In this document: one piece after another, positions 32,292 through 41,232 of the stretch | Numbering within the stretch: position 1 is the stretch's first letter | Layout of the letters: each line of letters begins with the position of its first letter | Assembly: GCA_037137455.1 (NCBI GenBank) | Contig: JBAXKG010000002.1 | Location: 62,001-126,000, forward strand | DNA from: CAIVAT01 sp037137455 | GTDB lineage: Bacteria; Bacteroidota; Bacteroidia; Bacteroidales; FEN-979 | Direction: 5' to 3' | DNA length: 64,000 nucleotides | Notes under the pieces: generated by a model | Told to the model about the DNA's origin: nothing | The model's input: only the letters and a program-made list of their open reading frames with translations | Databases searched by the model: none | Position numbers and translations under genes: made by a program

Positions 32292-33746
32292 TTATTCACG
32301 ATCGATCCTGATGGGGTTTCCCATGTAGAAGTCGAGAATGGTTGTTTTAAAAATAAAATCATACTTGGCCTGGAGAAGATCAGACTCGGCTTTGGTGAGA
32401 TCTTTTTTGCTGGTGTTGTAATCGAAAGAGGTCATCACACCTACATCAAATTTCTGCTGGGCATATTTAAAGGCCTCCGATTGTGCATTGACCTTTTCCT
32501 GGGAAGCATTGAATTTTTGAAGGGAAGATGTTGCATCGGCAAAAGATTGCTCGATCAGTTTCCTTAAATCCCTTGTGGTGATGCCAAGGTCGAGTTCGGC
32601 CTGCGATTTTTGGAGTTTTGCCTGGTTGATGGCTGTGCGGCCTTGCCATCCGTTGAAAATTGGGATATTCAGGTAAAAGCCAACCGACTGGTTGCTGTTA
32701 TCTTTGAGTTGCTCCTCGAATGGTTTTACCTGATAGGATCTGGAGATTTCAGGCATCAGCACAAGGTCCTTCGATTGTTGGGTAATGCCGATGGGGAACC
32801 AAACAGTATCAGCCGGGACACTTTGATCTACCTGCATGGCAGCACCTGAATACCCTGTTCCCCAGGAACCACTCAGCGAAAGTGTAGGCTGAATATAGCC
32901 CCTGGCAATTGCGAGTCTTTTTTGCGCACTTTCAACCCGAAGTTCAGCGCTCTTGATTTCAGGCCGGGTTTTCACGGCATGTTCAAAAATAATGTCAGCA
33001 GAAATTTTTTCTTTCGGGGCCTGCACGGGTTTCAGCTGTGGTTCCTCGATGCGGAAATCGCGTGTCACCGGAAGATCGATAAGCTGCTGGAGGGAAAGAT
33101 TTGAAATATAAAGCCGGTTTTCAGCATCCACCACTGTTAGTTGTTCCGTGGCTTTTTGCGCCTGGATATTCAGCAGGTCGCCCTTTGCCGAAGAGCCGGC
33201 ATCGACCTTTTTCTGAATTCGTTCAACCTCGGCTGTGGTTACCCTGAGTTGCCCTTTGGCCACGTCGAGCAATTCAAGGTTGAATAAAATATCGAGGTAA
33301 AACCCTGCCACAGCAAGGGAAATACTGTTTTTGATCACATCCAGATCATACCGGCTGGCCAGAAGGTTAATTTTATTTTCCTTTAACGTATTTAGTTTTT
33401 GAAGTCCGCCAAACAGGGTGAGGTTACTGGCAATATAAAAGTTATTTGAGCGGACGGTATTCGTGGCAAATGTATTGGTGTACTGGTCAATCGTTTGTCC
33501 GAAATTCCATACATTAGTGCCGTTGGCATTGAGATTTGGCAGCATGCCCAGGCCGCTCTGAAGCAACGCATCCTTATTCGACTGAACAGTAAGAAGCTGC
33601 TTGTTGATGTCGAGATTATTCTCAAGCGCGTAATTGATACAATCTTCCAGTGTCCAAATTTTTTGAGAAAGACCAGGATGGGAAAATCCTAAAAAGGCAA
33701 TAATTATCAAGGCCGGGGGCCAAAACAGAAATCGATGCACTTGCAT
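32292..33746 (-). CDS. TolC-family outer membrane efflux protein
   Basis: 484 residues with a signal peptide ending near 'HPGLSQK'. Two outer-membrane-efflux repeats are visible. The first begins 'WTLEDCINYALENNLDINKQ' and includes 'LGMLPNLNANGT' and 'QTIDQYTNTFATNTVRSNNF'. The second includes 'TRPEIKSAELRVESAQKRLAIARG', written here in part only, and 'PTLSLSGSWGTGYSG', 'FYLNIPIFNGW' and 'KFDVGVMTSFDYN'. TolC-type trimers form the outer-membrane channel of tripartite exporters. It is the first gene of a minus-strand operon with the HlyD-type adaptor; the pump must be encoded elsewhere. The divergent atpB starts 155 bases away. Confidence 0.92.
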   Translation of the reverse strand: MQVHRFLFWPPALIIIAFLGFSHPGLSQKIWTLEDCINYALENNLDINKQLLTVQSNKDALLQSGLGMLPNLNANGTNVWNFGQTIDQYTNTFATNTVRSNNFYIASNLTLFGGLQKLNTLKENKINLLASRYDLDVIKNSISLAVAGFYLDILFNLELLDVAKGQLRVTTAEVERIQKKVDAGSSAKGDLLNIQAQKATEQLTVVDAENRLYISNLSLQQLIDLPVTRDFRIEEPQLKPVQAPKEKISADIIFEHAVKTRPEIKSAELRVESAQKRLAIARGYIQPTLSLSGSWGTGYSGAAMQVDQSVPADTVWFPIGITQQSKDLVLMPEISRSYQVKPFEEQLKDNSNQSVGFYLNIPIFNGWQGRTAINQAKLQKSQAELDLGITTRDLRKLIEQSFADATSSLQKFNASQEKVNAQSEAFKYAQQKFDVGVMTSFDYNTSKKDLTKAESDLLQAKYDFIFKTTILDFYMGNPIRIDRE

Positions 33747-33863
33747 TTTTCAGTGGTTTAAAAAGAGATCAAAATTAGTGATTTTAATATTCTCAAGGCC
33801 ATTATGACGAACAATTTGTTATTTGGTTACAAACAGTGGTTTTCCAGATTCAATATTATTTTC

Positions 33864-33871
33864 TATTTTTG
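33864..33871 (+). promoter_or_regulatory. Bacteroidota -7 element of the ATP synthase operon
   Basis: TATTTTTG, an exact TAnnTTTG match, 30 bases upstream of the atpB ATG at 33901. The -33 region (GTGGTTTTCC near 33836) is a weak match. Confidence 0.5.
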
Positions 33872-33900
33872 CATCTCATAGTATATTCGTTAATGGTTTC

Positions 33901-35061
33901 ATGACAACAAGCAGGTCACAAATTCCTTTTTTTCTTTTTTTGGCAATAAGTCTCATTATTGGTTTTCTGTTTTCTGGCAGAATTGAAGCATCTGTTCAGG
34001 ATCAAACCATGCTTGTTCCGGCAAACGATAGTGTTTTTGATAACGCTGGCCAGCCTGAAAGCAAAAAAGAGGAGGGCAGGTTCAATGCCGGCGAAATGAT
34101 CATGGAACATGTAATTGACAACCATGAATGGCATATTGCCGAAATTGGAAGCCTTAAACTTACCATCCCTCTTCCGATTATTCTCATCTGTGAAGGCAGA
34201 CTATTCACATTTTGCTCAAGCAGGTTCCATAATGAAACACATAGTTACATGGGCTTCAGGCTCGAACAGGAGGGGCCTCATAAAGGAAAAATTGTACGGA
34301 TAGGGAACCATAGCGAATCATCGGCTGAACCACGCGTCTATGATTTTTCAATCACTAAGGTCGTTCTTGCCATTTTTATGAGCTCATTGTTAATGATATT
34401 GGTGTTCCTCTCCGTTGCCAGGGCTTATACCCGTAACAGGGATAAAGCGCCAAGCGGGTTGCAATCGCTGATGGAACCGTTGATAATTTTTATCCGGGAT
34501 GATATAGCGAAAAGTTCCATCGGTGAAAAAAAATATGAAAAGTTCATGCCCTTCCTGTTGACCGTTTTCTTTTTTATTTTCTTTAACAATTTGTTCGGTC
34601 TGATCCCCTTTTTTCCCGGGGGTGCCAATGTGACCGGAAATATTGCCGTTACACTGGTCATGGCAGTTTTTACCTTCGTAATTACCACGATCAATGGGAA
34701 CAAACATTATTGGATTGATATTATAAATACACCGGGGGTGCCGTGGTGGCTTAAATTCCCGATCCCCTTAATGCCGGTTGTGGAAATTATCGGTATCATC
34801 ACCAAGCCATTTGTATTAATGATCCGTCTATTTGCAAACATTACTGCCGGTCATATCATTGTGCTTGGATTTGTAAGCCTGATCTTCATATTCGGGGCGA
34901 TCAGCGCTGCTCTCGGACTTGGTGTTTCTGTTGTTTCGGTGGCCTTCATGATTTTCATGAATTTACTGGAACTGCTCGTTGCATTTATACAGGCATATGT
35001 ATTTACCTTGTTATCAGCGCTCTATTTCGGGCTGGCAACCATTGAACCGGAACACCATTGA
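33901..35061 (+). CDS. atpB: F0F1 ATP synthase subunit a
   Basis: 386 residues from the ATG at 33901; an upstream in-frame TTG gives an unlikely head. Subunit a forms the proton half-channels next to the c-ring. As in other Bacteroidota it is long: a hydrophobic N-terminal leader (about 9-27, possibly a signal peptide), then an extracytoplasmic region of about 125 residues, then the membrane core from about residue 152. The core has 'FNNLFGLIPFFPGGANVTGNIAVT' (in parts), 'GIITKPFVLMIRLFANITAGH' with the essential Arg (MIRLFAN), and 'LLELLVAFIQAYVFTLLSALY'. First gene of the atpB-E-F-H-A-G operon with a promoter element 30 bases upstream. Confidence 0.94.
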   Translation: MTTSRSQIPFFLFLAISLIIGFLFSGRIEASVQDQTMLVPANDSVFDNAGQPESKKEEGRFNAGEMIMEHVIDNHEWHIAEIGSLKLTIPLPIILICEGRLFTFCSSRFHNETHSYMGFRLEQEGPHKGKIVRIGNHSESSAEPRVYDFSITKVVLAIFMSSLLMILVFLSVARAYTRNRDKAPSGLQSLMEPLIIFIRDDIAKSSIGEKKYEKFMPFLLTVFFFIFFNNLFGLIPFFPGGANVTGNIAVTLVMAVFTFVITTINGNKHYWIDIINTPGVPWWLKFPIPLMPVVEIIGIITKPFVLMIRLFANITAGHIIVLGFVSLIFIFGAISAALGLGVSVVSVAFMIFMNLLELLVAFIQAYVFTLLSALYFGLATIEPEHH

Positions 35062-35106
35062 AAATGACGAATTTATTTTAGTAGTAACCATTTAATACCC
35101 TTGATT

Positions 35107-35367
35107 ATGACATTATTAGCAATTTTACTGCAAGTGGCCAGCGATTTCGCACCTATTGCAAAGATGGGAGCAGGACTGGGAGCTGGAATCGCCGTCATAG
35201 GCGCCGGTATCGGTATCGGAAATATCGGTAAAAGCGCACTCGAATCAATTGCGCGTCAGCCCGAGGCAATTGGCGATATTCGTTCGAATATGATCATTGC
35301 TGCTGCGCTCGTTGAAGGGGTGGCATTTTTTGCTATCGTCGTTTGCCTGCTGATTCTTTTTATCTAA
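35107..35367 (+). CDS. atpE: F0F1 ATP synthase subunit c
   Basis: 86 residues from the ATG at 35107; a TTG two codons earlier is possible. The subunit forms the rotating c-ring: two helices joined by the polar loop 'ARQPEA'. The first helix is Gly-rich ('GAGLGAGIAVIGAGIGIGNIG'); the second holds the ion-carrying Glu in 'ALVEGVAFFA'. The Gln of the first helix and the Ser/Thr after the Glu that mark Na+-binding c subunits are replaced by Ile and Gly, so a proton ring is the better reading. The 45-base gap before it and 84-base gap after it are normal for a highly expressed c subunit. Confidence 0.96.
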   Translation: MTLLAILLQVASDFAPIAKMGAGLGAGIAVIGAGIGIGNIGKSALESIARQPEAIGDIRSNMIIAAALVEGVAFFAIVVCLLILFI

Positions 35368-35451
35368 CAGGAACGACAGGTTCTTTGAGGTTTAACGGTT
35401 GGTTATGCCGTAAAGAACATTATCTATTCACCTATAGCTAAATAAATTGAT

Positions 35452-35946
35452 ATGGAATTAATCACTCCCGGGCTTGGCCTGATTTTCTGGATGACCCTCG
35501 CATTCTTATTCCTGGTGTTTGTCCTTGGGAAATATGCCTGGAAACCTATCCTCCAGATGTTAAAGGAGCGGGAAACATCCATCCATGAGGCCCTAAATGC
35601 TGCAAATAAGGCAAGGGAAGAGATGAAGCAATTACAATTCAGCAATGAGCAATTGCTTCAGGAGGCAAAAAATGAACGGGATGCCATGCTGAATGAAGCC
35701 CGGAAAATCAGGGAAAAACTGATTGAGGAGGCGCGTACAAAAGCCACCGAAGAGGCTTCAAGGATTGTTGAAGGTGCCAAGGCAAGCATTCAGAATGAGA
35801 AGATGGCGGCTATGACGGAACTGAAGAACCAGATAGCCGAAAACTCCCTTACCCTCGCTAAGTTTATCTTAAAACGCGAACTGTCTGATCCAAAGAAACA
35901 GGAAGAATATGTTCAGGAATTATTAAAAGAGGTTAAATTCAATTAG
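35452..35946 (+). CDS. atpF: F0F1 ATP synthase subunit b
   Basis: 164 residues. N-terminal membrane helix 'GLGLIFWMTLAFLFLVFVLGKYAW' (in two parts, residues 7-30), then the long charged peripheral-stalk helix (about 35-155), strongly predicted coiled coil and rich in E, K, A and Q, which holds the catalytic head against the rotor. 'KPILQMLKERE' is the standard junction. A short intergenic region of 84 bases separates it from atpE and only five bases from atpH, so it belongs to the operon. Confidence 0.96.
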   Translation: MELITPGLGLIFWMTLAFLFLVFVLGKYAWKPILQMLKERETSIHEALNAANKAREEMKQLQFSNEQLLQEAKNERDAMLNEARKIREKLIEEARTKATEEASRIVEGAKASIQNEKMAAMTELKNQIAENSLTLAKFILKRELSDPKKQEEYVQELLKEVKFN

Positions 35947-35951
35947 CTGAA

Positions 35952-36512
35952 ATGAATATTTCCCTGGTAGCGGAACGTTATGCCGCAGCACTGTTTGAGT
36001 TGGCCACCGAAAAGAACGCGGTGGAGGCGGTTTGTACCGACAGTAAGCTGATTTCTCAAACATGTGAAAACAGTAGGGATTTAAGGTTGTTTTTAAAAAG
36101 CCCGATCATCAACTCAGGAAAAAAACGGGCAGTCCTGAAGGATATTTTTGAGAAGGACATTCACCAGATCACAATGACCTACATGCTCATTATGGTGCGT
36201 AAAAAAAGGGAATCCCTTATACCGGAAATCGCACTGCAGATCATTGAACTTTACATGCAGTATAAGAACATCCTGACTGTTCATTTCAAATCGCCGGTAT
36301 TGCCCGACATTGATGTAAGGAAAAAAGTACTTGATCTGATGAAGAATTATACCCAGTCGGATATTGATCTGAAAGCAGAAATTGACGAATCGCTGATTGG
36401 TGGATTTGTCCTCTCCTGGAAGGACAAGCAATATGACGCCAGTATCCGCAGGGAAATAGAAGAGATGCGCAATACAATTGCAAAAGTGAATTTATATAAA
36501 AAAGGATTTTAA
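35952..36512 (+). CDS. atpH: F0F1 ATP synthase subunit delta
   Basis: 186 residues. Peripheral-stalk OSCP/delta subunit that links subunit b to the top of the alpha3beta3 head. 'VAERYAAALFELATEKNAVE' is the standard N-terminal domain opening; the C-terminal part 'LTVHFKSPVLPDIDVRKKVL' (partial), 'EIDESLIGGFVLSWKDKQYDASIRREI' in shortened form, carries the family 'IGGF' motif. It begins five bases after atpF and ends eleven bases before atpA. Confidence 0.96.
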   Translation: MNISLVAERYAAALFELATEKNAVEAVCTDSKLISQTCENSRDLRLFLKSPIINSGKKRAVLKDIFEKDIHQITMTYMLIMVRKKRESLIPEIALQIIELYMQYKNILTVHFKSPVLPDIDVRKKVLDLMKNYTQSDIDLKAEIDESLIGGFVLSWKDKQYDASIRREIEEMRNTIAKVNLYKKGF

Positions 36513-36523
36513 GATATCTAATT

Positions 36524-38113
36524 ATGGCTGAGATCAAACCCGCAGAAGTTACGGCAATTTTACGGAGGGAACTGGCCGGTTACCAGAGTGAAAAAGAGCT
36601 TGAAGAGGTTGGCACTGTATTGACGGTAGGTGATGGCATTGCCCGCATCTATGGGATGAATAATGTCGAAAGCGGCGAGCTGATTGAATTTGAGAAAAAC
36701 GGACTGAAGGGCATCGTTCTGAATCTGGAGGCTGACAATGTCGGAGCTGTTTTACTAGGAGATTACTTTGAAATAAAGGAGGGTGATATAGTAAAACGTA
36801 CCCGACGAATTGCATCCATTGAGGTGGGTGAAGGGTTACTTGGTCGTGTAATAGATACCTTGGGAGAGCCTATCGATGGCAAAGGAAAGATTGAAGGCGT
36901 GCGTTATGAAATGCCACTAGAGCGAAAAGCTCCAGGTGTTATTTTCCGTCAGCCGGTGAACCAGCCTTTGCAAACAGGTATCAAGCCAATCGATGCCATG
37001 ATACCTATCGGCCGGGGACAGCGCGAACTCATCATCGGCGACCGCCAGACTGGAAAAACTGCCATTGCCATTGATACCATTATCAACCAGAAGGAATTTC
37101 ACGCCAAGGGAGAAACTGTTTATTGTATTTACGTTGCTGTTGGCCAGAAGGGATCAACTGTGGCCAATATTGTGAAGACCCTGGAAGAAAAGGGAGCCAT
37201 GGCCTACACGGTAGTTGTGTCTGCAACGGCGTCCGACCCGGCAGCCATGCAGTATTATGCTCCATTTGCAGGAGCAGCCATCGGTGAGTTTTTCAGGGAT
37301 ACCGGACGCCCGGCTCTGGTGATTTATGACGACTTATCAAAGCAGGCTGTGGCCTACCGTGAAGTTTCGCTGTTGCTCCGTCGTCCTCCGGGACGTGAAG
37401 CCTATCCGGGCGATGTTTTTTACCTCCATTCCCGCTTGCTCGAACGGGCAGCCAGGGTTATTTCATCAGATGATATTGCCCGCAAGATGAACGACCTTCC
37501 TGCCAATCTCAGGGATATGGTAAAAGGTGGAGGTTCGCTTACAGCGCTGCCTATAATTGAAACCCAGGCAGGCGATGTATCGGCCTACATTCCTACTAAT
37601 GTAATCTCCATTACCGATGGCCAGATATTTCTTGAAACCAGTTTATTTAATGCCGGTATCCGTCCTGCCATCAATGTTGGAATTTCAGTATCCCGTGTTG
37701 GTGGAAACGCCCAGATAAAATCGATGAAAAAGATTGCCGGTACTCTTAAACTTGACCAGGCAGAGTATCGGGAACTTGAAGCCTTTTCAAAGTTCGGATC
37801 CGACCTCGATGCTGCTACAAAAGCAGTTCTCGACAAAGGAGCCCGCAATGTTGAAATTTTGAAGCAACCGCAGTATTCCCCGATGCCTGTGGAAAAGCAG
37901 ATTGCCATTATTTTTTGTGGAACCCGTGGACTTTTACGGAATATCCCTGTTCGAAACATCGGAAATTTTGAAGTTGAATACCTGCATTTTATGGAGTTAA
38001 ATCACCAGTCGTTGTTGAATAATCTCAAGGCAGGTAAGCTTCTCGATGAGGATATTAAAACCATGGAAGCAGTTGCAAAAGAGCTATCCAAAAAGTACGA
38101 GGAAAAGAAATAA
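36524..38113 (+). CDS. atpA: F0F1 ATP synthase subunit alpha
   Basis: 529 residues, standard length plus a short C-terminal tail. Non-catalytic nucleotide-binding subunit of F1. 'VLTVGDGIARIYGMNNV' opens the beta-barrel domain; the P-loop is 'GDRQTGKTAIAIDTI' (about 169-183); the alpha signature 'LLLRRPPGREAYPGDVFYLHSRLLERAA' (in parts) contains the arginine finger region 'NVGISVSRVGGNAQ'. The beta and epsilon genes (atpD, atpC) are not in this operon; in Bacteroidota they typically form a separate pair. Confidence 0.98.
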   Translation: MAEIKPAEVTAILRRELAGYQSEKELEEVGTVLTVGDGIARIYGMNNVESGELIEFEKNGLKGIVLNLEADNVGAVLLGDYFEIKEGDIVKRTRRIASIEVGEGLLGRVIDTLGEPIDGKGKIEGVRYEMPLERKAPGVIFRQPVNQPLQTGIKPIDAMIPIGRGQRELIIGDRQTGKTAIAIDTIINQKEFHAKGETVYCIYVAVGQKGSTVANIVKTLEEKGAMAYTVVVSATASDPAAMQYYAPFAGAAIGEFFRDTGRPALVIYDDLSKQAVAYREVSLLLRRPPGREAYPGDVFYLHSRLLERAARVISSDDIARKMNDLPANLRDMVKGGGSLTALPIIETQAGDVSAYIPTNVISITDGQIFLETSLFNAGIRPAINVGISVSRVGGNAQIKSMKKIAGTLKLDQAEYRELEAFSKFGSDLDAATKAVLDKGARNVEILKQPQYSPMPVEKQIAIIFCGTRGLLRNIPVRNIGNFEVEYLHFMELNHQSLLNNLKAGKLLDEDIKTMEAVAKELSKKYEEKK

Positions 38114-38122
38114 CAGAGGAAA

Positions 38123-39013
38123 ATGGCAGGCCTGAAGGAAGTTCGTATTAGGATTGCATCGGTTAGATCGACCCAGCAGATCACAAATGCCATGAAAATG
38201 GTGGCGGCCTCCAAGTTGCGTAAGGCTCAGACCGCCATTATAAAATTACGTCCTTATGCGGCAAAATTACGGGAAATACTGCAAAATCTGAGCGCCACGA
38301 TTACCAATTCTGACGAAAACGTTTTCTCACAGGAACGCAAATCAGAAAAAATACTGCTGGTTGTGATTGCATCCAATCGCGGATTGTGCGGCGCTTTTAA
38401 TTCCAACATCATAAAGATGGCAATACACCTCGCCGCTACAACCTATTATCATCAGTTTAATCAAAACAATGTCAGTTTCATTACCATCGGCCGCAAAGCC
38501 ACAGAATACTTCCGTAAAAGGAAATATAACGTAATAGAATCGCACGATGAACTTTTTGACCAGTTAACCTTCTCCAACGCTTCCGTACTTGCCGAAAAAC
38601 TCATGAAGGGATTTGCCGGAAAGGAATTTGACAGGATTGATTTGATATACAATCAATTTAAGAATGCTGCCGTACAGCGGCTGATTGTCGAACAATACCT
38701 GCCAATTGCCCCACCTGAAGCCCCAGCCCAAAAACCGGTTTCCAAAGTGGAGTCGGATTATATTTTTGAACCTGACAAAGAGACTATTGTAACCAAGCTA
38801 ATCCCGAAAACATTACGTATTCAGCTTTTCAAAGCGCTATTGGATTCATTTGCCTCCGAACAGGGGGCCAGGATGACTGCCATGCAAAAAGCAACTGAAA
38901 ATGCTAAAGATCTCCTTCGGGACCTCAACATTTCTTATAACAAGGCCCGCCAGAATGCCATCACTAACGCCATTCTCGAGATTGTTTCAGGGGCGGAGGC
39001 GTTAAAAGGTTGA
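38123..39013 (+). CDS. atpG: F0F1 ATP synthase subunit gamma
   Basis: 296 residues. Central rotor shaft of F1. Begins 'LKEVRIRIASVRSTQQITNAM' (shown in part) with the conserved 'MKMVAASKLRKAQ' and ends in the long C-terminal helix 'NISYNKARQNAITNAILEIVSGAEAL' (in part), both diagnostic. 'IASNRGLCGAFN' is the Rossmann-like central domain. Last gene of the atpB-E-F-H-A-G operon; it ends 63 bases before the ferritin gene on the same strand. Confidence 0.97.
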   Translation: MAGLKEVRIRIASVRSTQQITNAMKMVAASKLRKAQTAIIKLRPYAAKLREILQNLSATITNSDENVFSQERKSEKILLVVIASNRGLCGAFNSNIIKMAIHLAATTYYHQFNQNNVSFITIGRKATEYFRKRKYNVIESHDELFDQLTFSNASVLAEKLMKGFAGKEFDRIDLIYNQFKNAAVQRLIVEQYLPIAPPEAPAQKPVSKVESDYIFEPDKETIVTKLIPKTLRIQLFKALLDSFASEQGARMTAMQKATENAKDLLRDLNISYNKARQNAITNAILEIVSGAEALKG

Positions 39014-39076
39014 TTTTCTGATAGGATTTTTACTCATCGAAAATAATCAAAATTTTGAGTTAATTCAAACCATATT

Positions 39077-39616
39077 ATGATCACAAAAAACGTAGAAAAA
39101 TCGATAAACGAACAGATCAAACGCGAAGAACATTCTTCACGCATCTATCTGTCAATGGCCTCCTGGGCTGAACGGAACGGTTTTCCAGGAGCCGCGAACT
39201 GGCTATATGTGCAAACTGAAGAGGAACGAATTCATATGCTCAAACTGGTTCATTACCTCAATGACCGTGGTGGAACTGCCATCATTTCTGCCCTGGATGC
39301 GCCCGAAGCAAAGTTCAAATCGTTACCCGATGTTTTTCAACAAGTGTTGAAACACGAAGAATATATTTCGGCATCGATAAATGAACTTTATGCCACGTGC
39401 ACCAAAGAGAAGGATTTTACAACGGCAAATCATCTTCAATGGTATATTACTGAGCAGATTGAGGAGGAAAGCACTGTTCGCAGCATTCTCGACCAGATCA
39501 AACTTGCCGGAACCGATAAAGGCGGCCTGTTTATGATGGATAAGGAATTTGCAACGATGGCAACGGCAAAAAGAGCGGCCCTTGCCCTGAGCGGCGGCGC
39601 TAATGCAGTAGTTTAA
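39077..39616 (+). CDS. ftnA: Ferritin (FtnA type)
   Basis: 179 residues. Non-haem ferritin forming a 24-subunit iron-storage shell. The ferroxidase ligands fall at the positions known from E. coli FtnA: Glu17, Glu50, His53, Glu94, Gln127 and Glu130 ('REEHSS', 'EEERIHML', 'KHEEYIS', 'EQIEEE'). There is no haem-binding Met of bacterioferritin. The gene lies downstream of atpG and could be read from the same transcript or from its own promoter. Its 3' end overlaps the convergent DUF3109 gene by 17 bases. Confidence 0.94.
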   Translation: MITKNVEKSINEQIKREEHSSRIYLSMASWAERNGFPGAANWLYVQTEEERIHMLKLVHYLNDRGGTAIISALDAPEAKFKSLPDVFQQVLKHEEYISASINELYATCTKEKDFTTANHLQWYITEQIEEESTVRSILDQIKLAGTDKGGLFMMDKEFATMATAKRAALALSGGANAVV

Positions 39617-40154
39617 CGAATTTTTTATACCAGGTTCGTCCGTATTTGCGAATCAATGCCCCTTCGAGGAACTGGTAAAGGTGTGTTTTTTCATTATATC
39701 CTTTCGCCAAAGCTTTCTGACAAATGGACCATTTGTGATAATTGAGCAAATCATTGACTTTTGTTGTTTTAATCCTGACAGGATAGAGGTGGCATGATAT
39801 GGGTTTGGCGAACGGGATTTTATTCTCCTGGAAGGCCTTTTCAATGGAACAACGGGCAATTCCAATATCAAAGTAAACAAATGCACACTCTTTCCCATGG
39901 ATCAGCGGGGTGACAAATTTTCCCTCTGCATCATAGTCAAATACACCAAACATCTCCACTTCAGTTATTCCTTCCTGGACCATAAATGGTTTGATCTCAT
40001 CAATATAATCTTCGAGAAGAGAAATTTCCGCCTCATTTAGTGGGGCTCCGGCATCACCCTCAACGCAGCAAGCGCCTTTGCACTTTTTTAGGTCGCAGCA
40101 AAAGAAAACCTCTTTGACTTCATCTGAAATTATTGTATTTTCAAGTATTATCAT
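39600..40154 (-). CDS. DUF3109 family Cys-rich protein
   Basis: 184 residues, common in Bacteroidota and related to the YkgJ-type Cys cluster family that binds zinc or an iron-sulfur cluster. The Cys set is visible: 'FCCDLKKCKGACCVEG' (five Cys), 'GKECAFVYFDIGIARCSIE' and 'PISCHLYPVRI', then 'WSICQKA'. A spaced Cys set of this kind suggests a bound metal; the function is not known. It overlaps the EFR1-type gene by 4 bases, so they are co-translated. Its 3' end overlaps ferritin on the opposite strand. Possible role in redox or metal biology is inferred only from these neighbours. Confidence 0.85.
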   Translation of the reverse strand: MIILENTIISDEVKEVFFCCDLKKCKGACCVEGDAGAPLNEAEISLLEDYIDEIKPFMVQEGITEVEMFGVFDYDAEGKFVTPLIHGKECAFVYFDIGIARCSIEKAFQENKIPFAKPISCHLYPVRIKTTKVNDLLNYHKWSICQKALAKGYNEKTHLYQFLEGALIRKYGRTWYKKFVKLLH

Positions 40155-41212
40155 GGCAATTTGGTAATCATTTTTCGTGATGGTTTGTATCGCCGCCAGA
40201 ATTTATATCTGGTTAAGGATGTATAATAGAAAAATTGACGGATGATCGGGATGCGCAACAAATAATGGTAAATGCGGTATGATATAACCATCACCAAGAA
40301 AGTAAGAACCCACCCGATTAGTGTAACGCCTGTTTTTGCCCACCCATTGTTGGCTGGGATGGTGATTAACCGGCCCACCAATTGCCAGAACCAAATTATG
40401 ATTCCCATGTTGAGCAATATCATAATGCCGATTATATATCCATGGGCGGTTTCAATGGCACGTTTGGGGCAGTCGTTCATGCATCGCATGCAGCTTTCGC
40501 AGCGGTACGACCAGAATGGTCGGTTATCAACAGTTTGAATCGCTTTCACAGGGCAGTTGTTAATGCAAAGGTCGCATTTGTCGCAGGAATTTGTGGCATA
40601 AAATGATTTGGCCAGAATAAACCGCCCAACGAAAAAATACCCGATGGTCACAGGGGTGATCAGGAGATCCTGGATGATATCGCGGAATGCAGTATATACC
40701 CTCTTCCCACTAAGAATTTTTGAGGCGAACTTCATCGTGATGCCTTTGCAATGTCCGTAAATCGAATCCACAACGTTCTCCTTCAGTCCCGGATGAAAGG
40801 ATATCCAATTAGATGGCAGGTCGATGGAACGAAGACCTACAATGTGGTATCCTTTAAGCAACAATACTATTGCTGAGAGCCACAAGGCGATTCCGCTCAG
40901 TCCCGGAAGGAACCATTTGGAAAGTTTCATGCCGGCCCGGGTGTTCATCAGAAATGCCCGGTTTCCCTTTGATCGCGGGAATCGGAAGATGAAATACATC
41001 ATGGCCGGCGGATAATTGAACCCGTGTGTGGGGGAGATAAAGCCAACCAGAGATCCTGGTTGTGGTGGTTGGATTTTTTTCCGGTCGATCTTTGCGATAT
41101 CGATTGTTTCAACGGGGATTTTCTGTTCCCGGGCCACATCGCTGAACCAATAAGCCACATTGCGGGCATTACCGGTGCCGGAAAAGAAATAGACAGAAAG
41201 ATTTTGTTGCAT
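40151..41212 (-). CDS. EFR1-family flavodoxin-ferredoxin fusion, membrane-associated
   Basis: 353 residues from the ATG at 41212 (MQQNLSVYFFSGTGNARNVAYW). An N-terminal flavodoxin-like domain carries the FMN phosphate loop 'FSGTGNARNVAYW', with 'ISPTHGFNYPPAM'. After a hydrophobic stretch (about residues 115-140) the ferredoxin part contains two [4Fe-4S] motifs: 'CDKCDLCINNCPVKAI' and 'CESCMRCMNDCPKRAI'. Further hydrophobic segments (about 275-330) follow, suggesting membrane attachment. EFR1-type proteins couple flavin and iron-sulfur chemistry in anaerobes; the partner is unknown. Its 3' end overlaps the DUF3109 start (ATGA), and it follows the cyclase-family gene by 20 bases, so the three form an operon. 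Confidence 0.85.
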   Translation of the reverse strand: MQQNLSVYFFSGTGNARNVAYWFSDVAREQKIPVETIDIAKIDRKKIQPPQPGSLVGFISPTHGFNYPPAMMYFIFRFPRSKGNRAFLMNTRAGMKLSKWFLPGLSGIALWLSAIVLLLKGYHIVGLRSIDLPSNWISFHPGLKENVVDSIYGHCKGITMKFASKILSGKRVYTAFRDIIQDLLITPVTIGYFFVGRFILAKSFYATNSCDKCDLCINNCPVKAIQTVDNRPFWSYRCESCMRCMNDCPKRAIETAHGYIIGIMILLNMGIIIWFWQLVGRLITIPANNGWAKTGVTLIGWVLTFLVMVISYRIYHYLLRIPIIRQFFYYTSLTRYKFWRRYKPSRKMITKLP

Positions 41213-41232
41213 TAATTTAAGTTTTCGATTTG

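Noticed and set aside
33901..39013. Loss of the ATP synthase beta and epsilon subunits
   Set aside because: Bacteroidota normally encode atpD and atpC in a separate operon, so absence here is expected.
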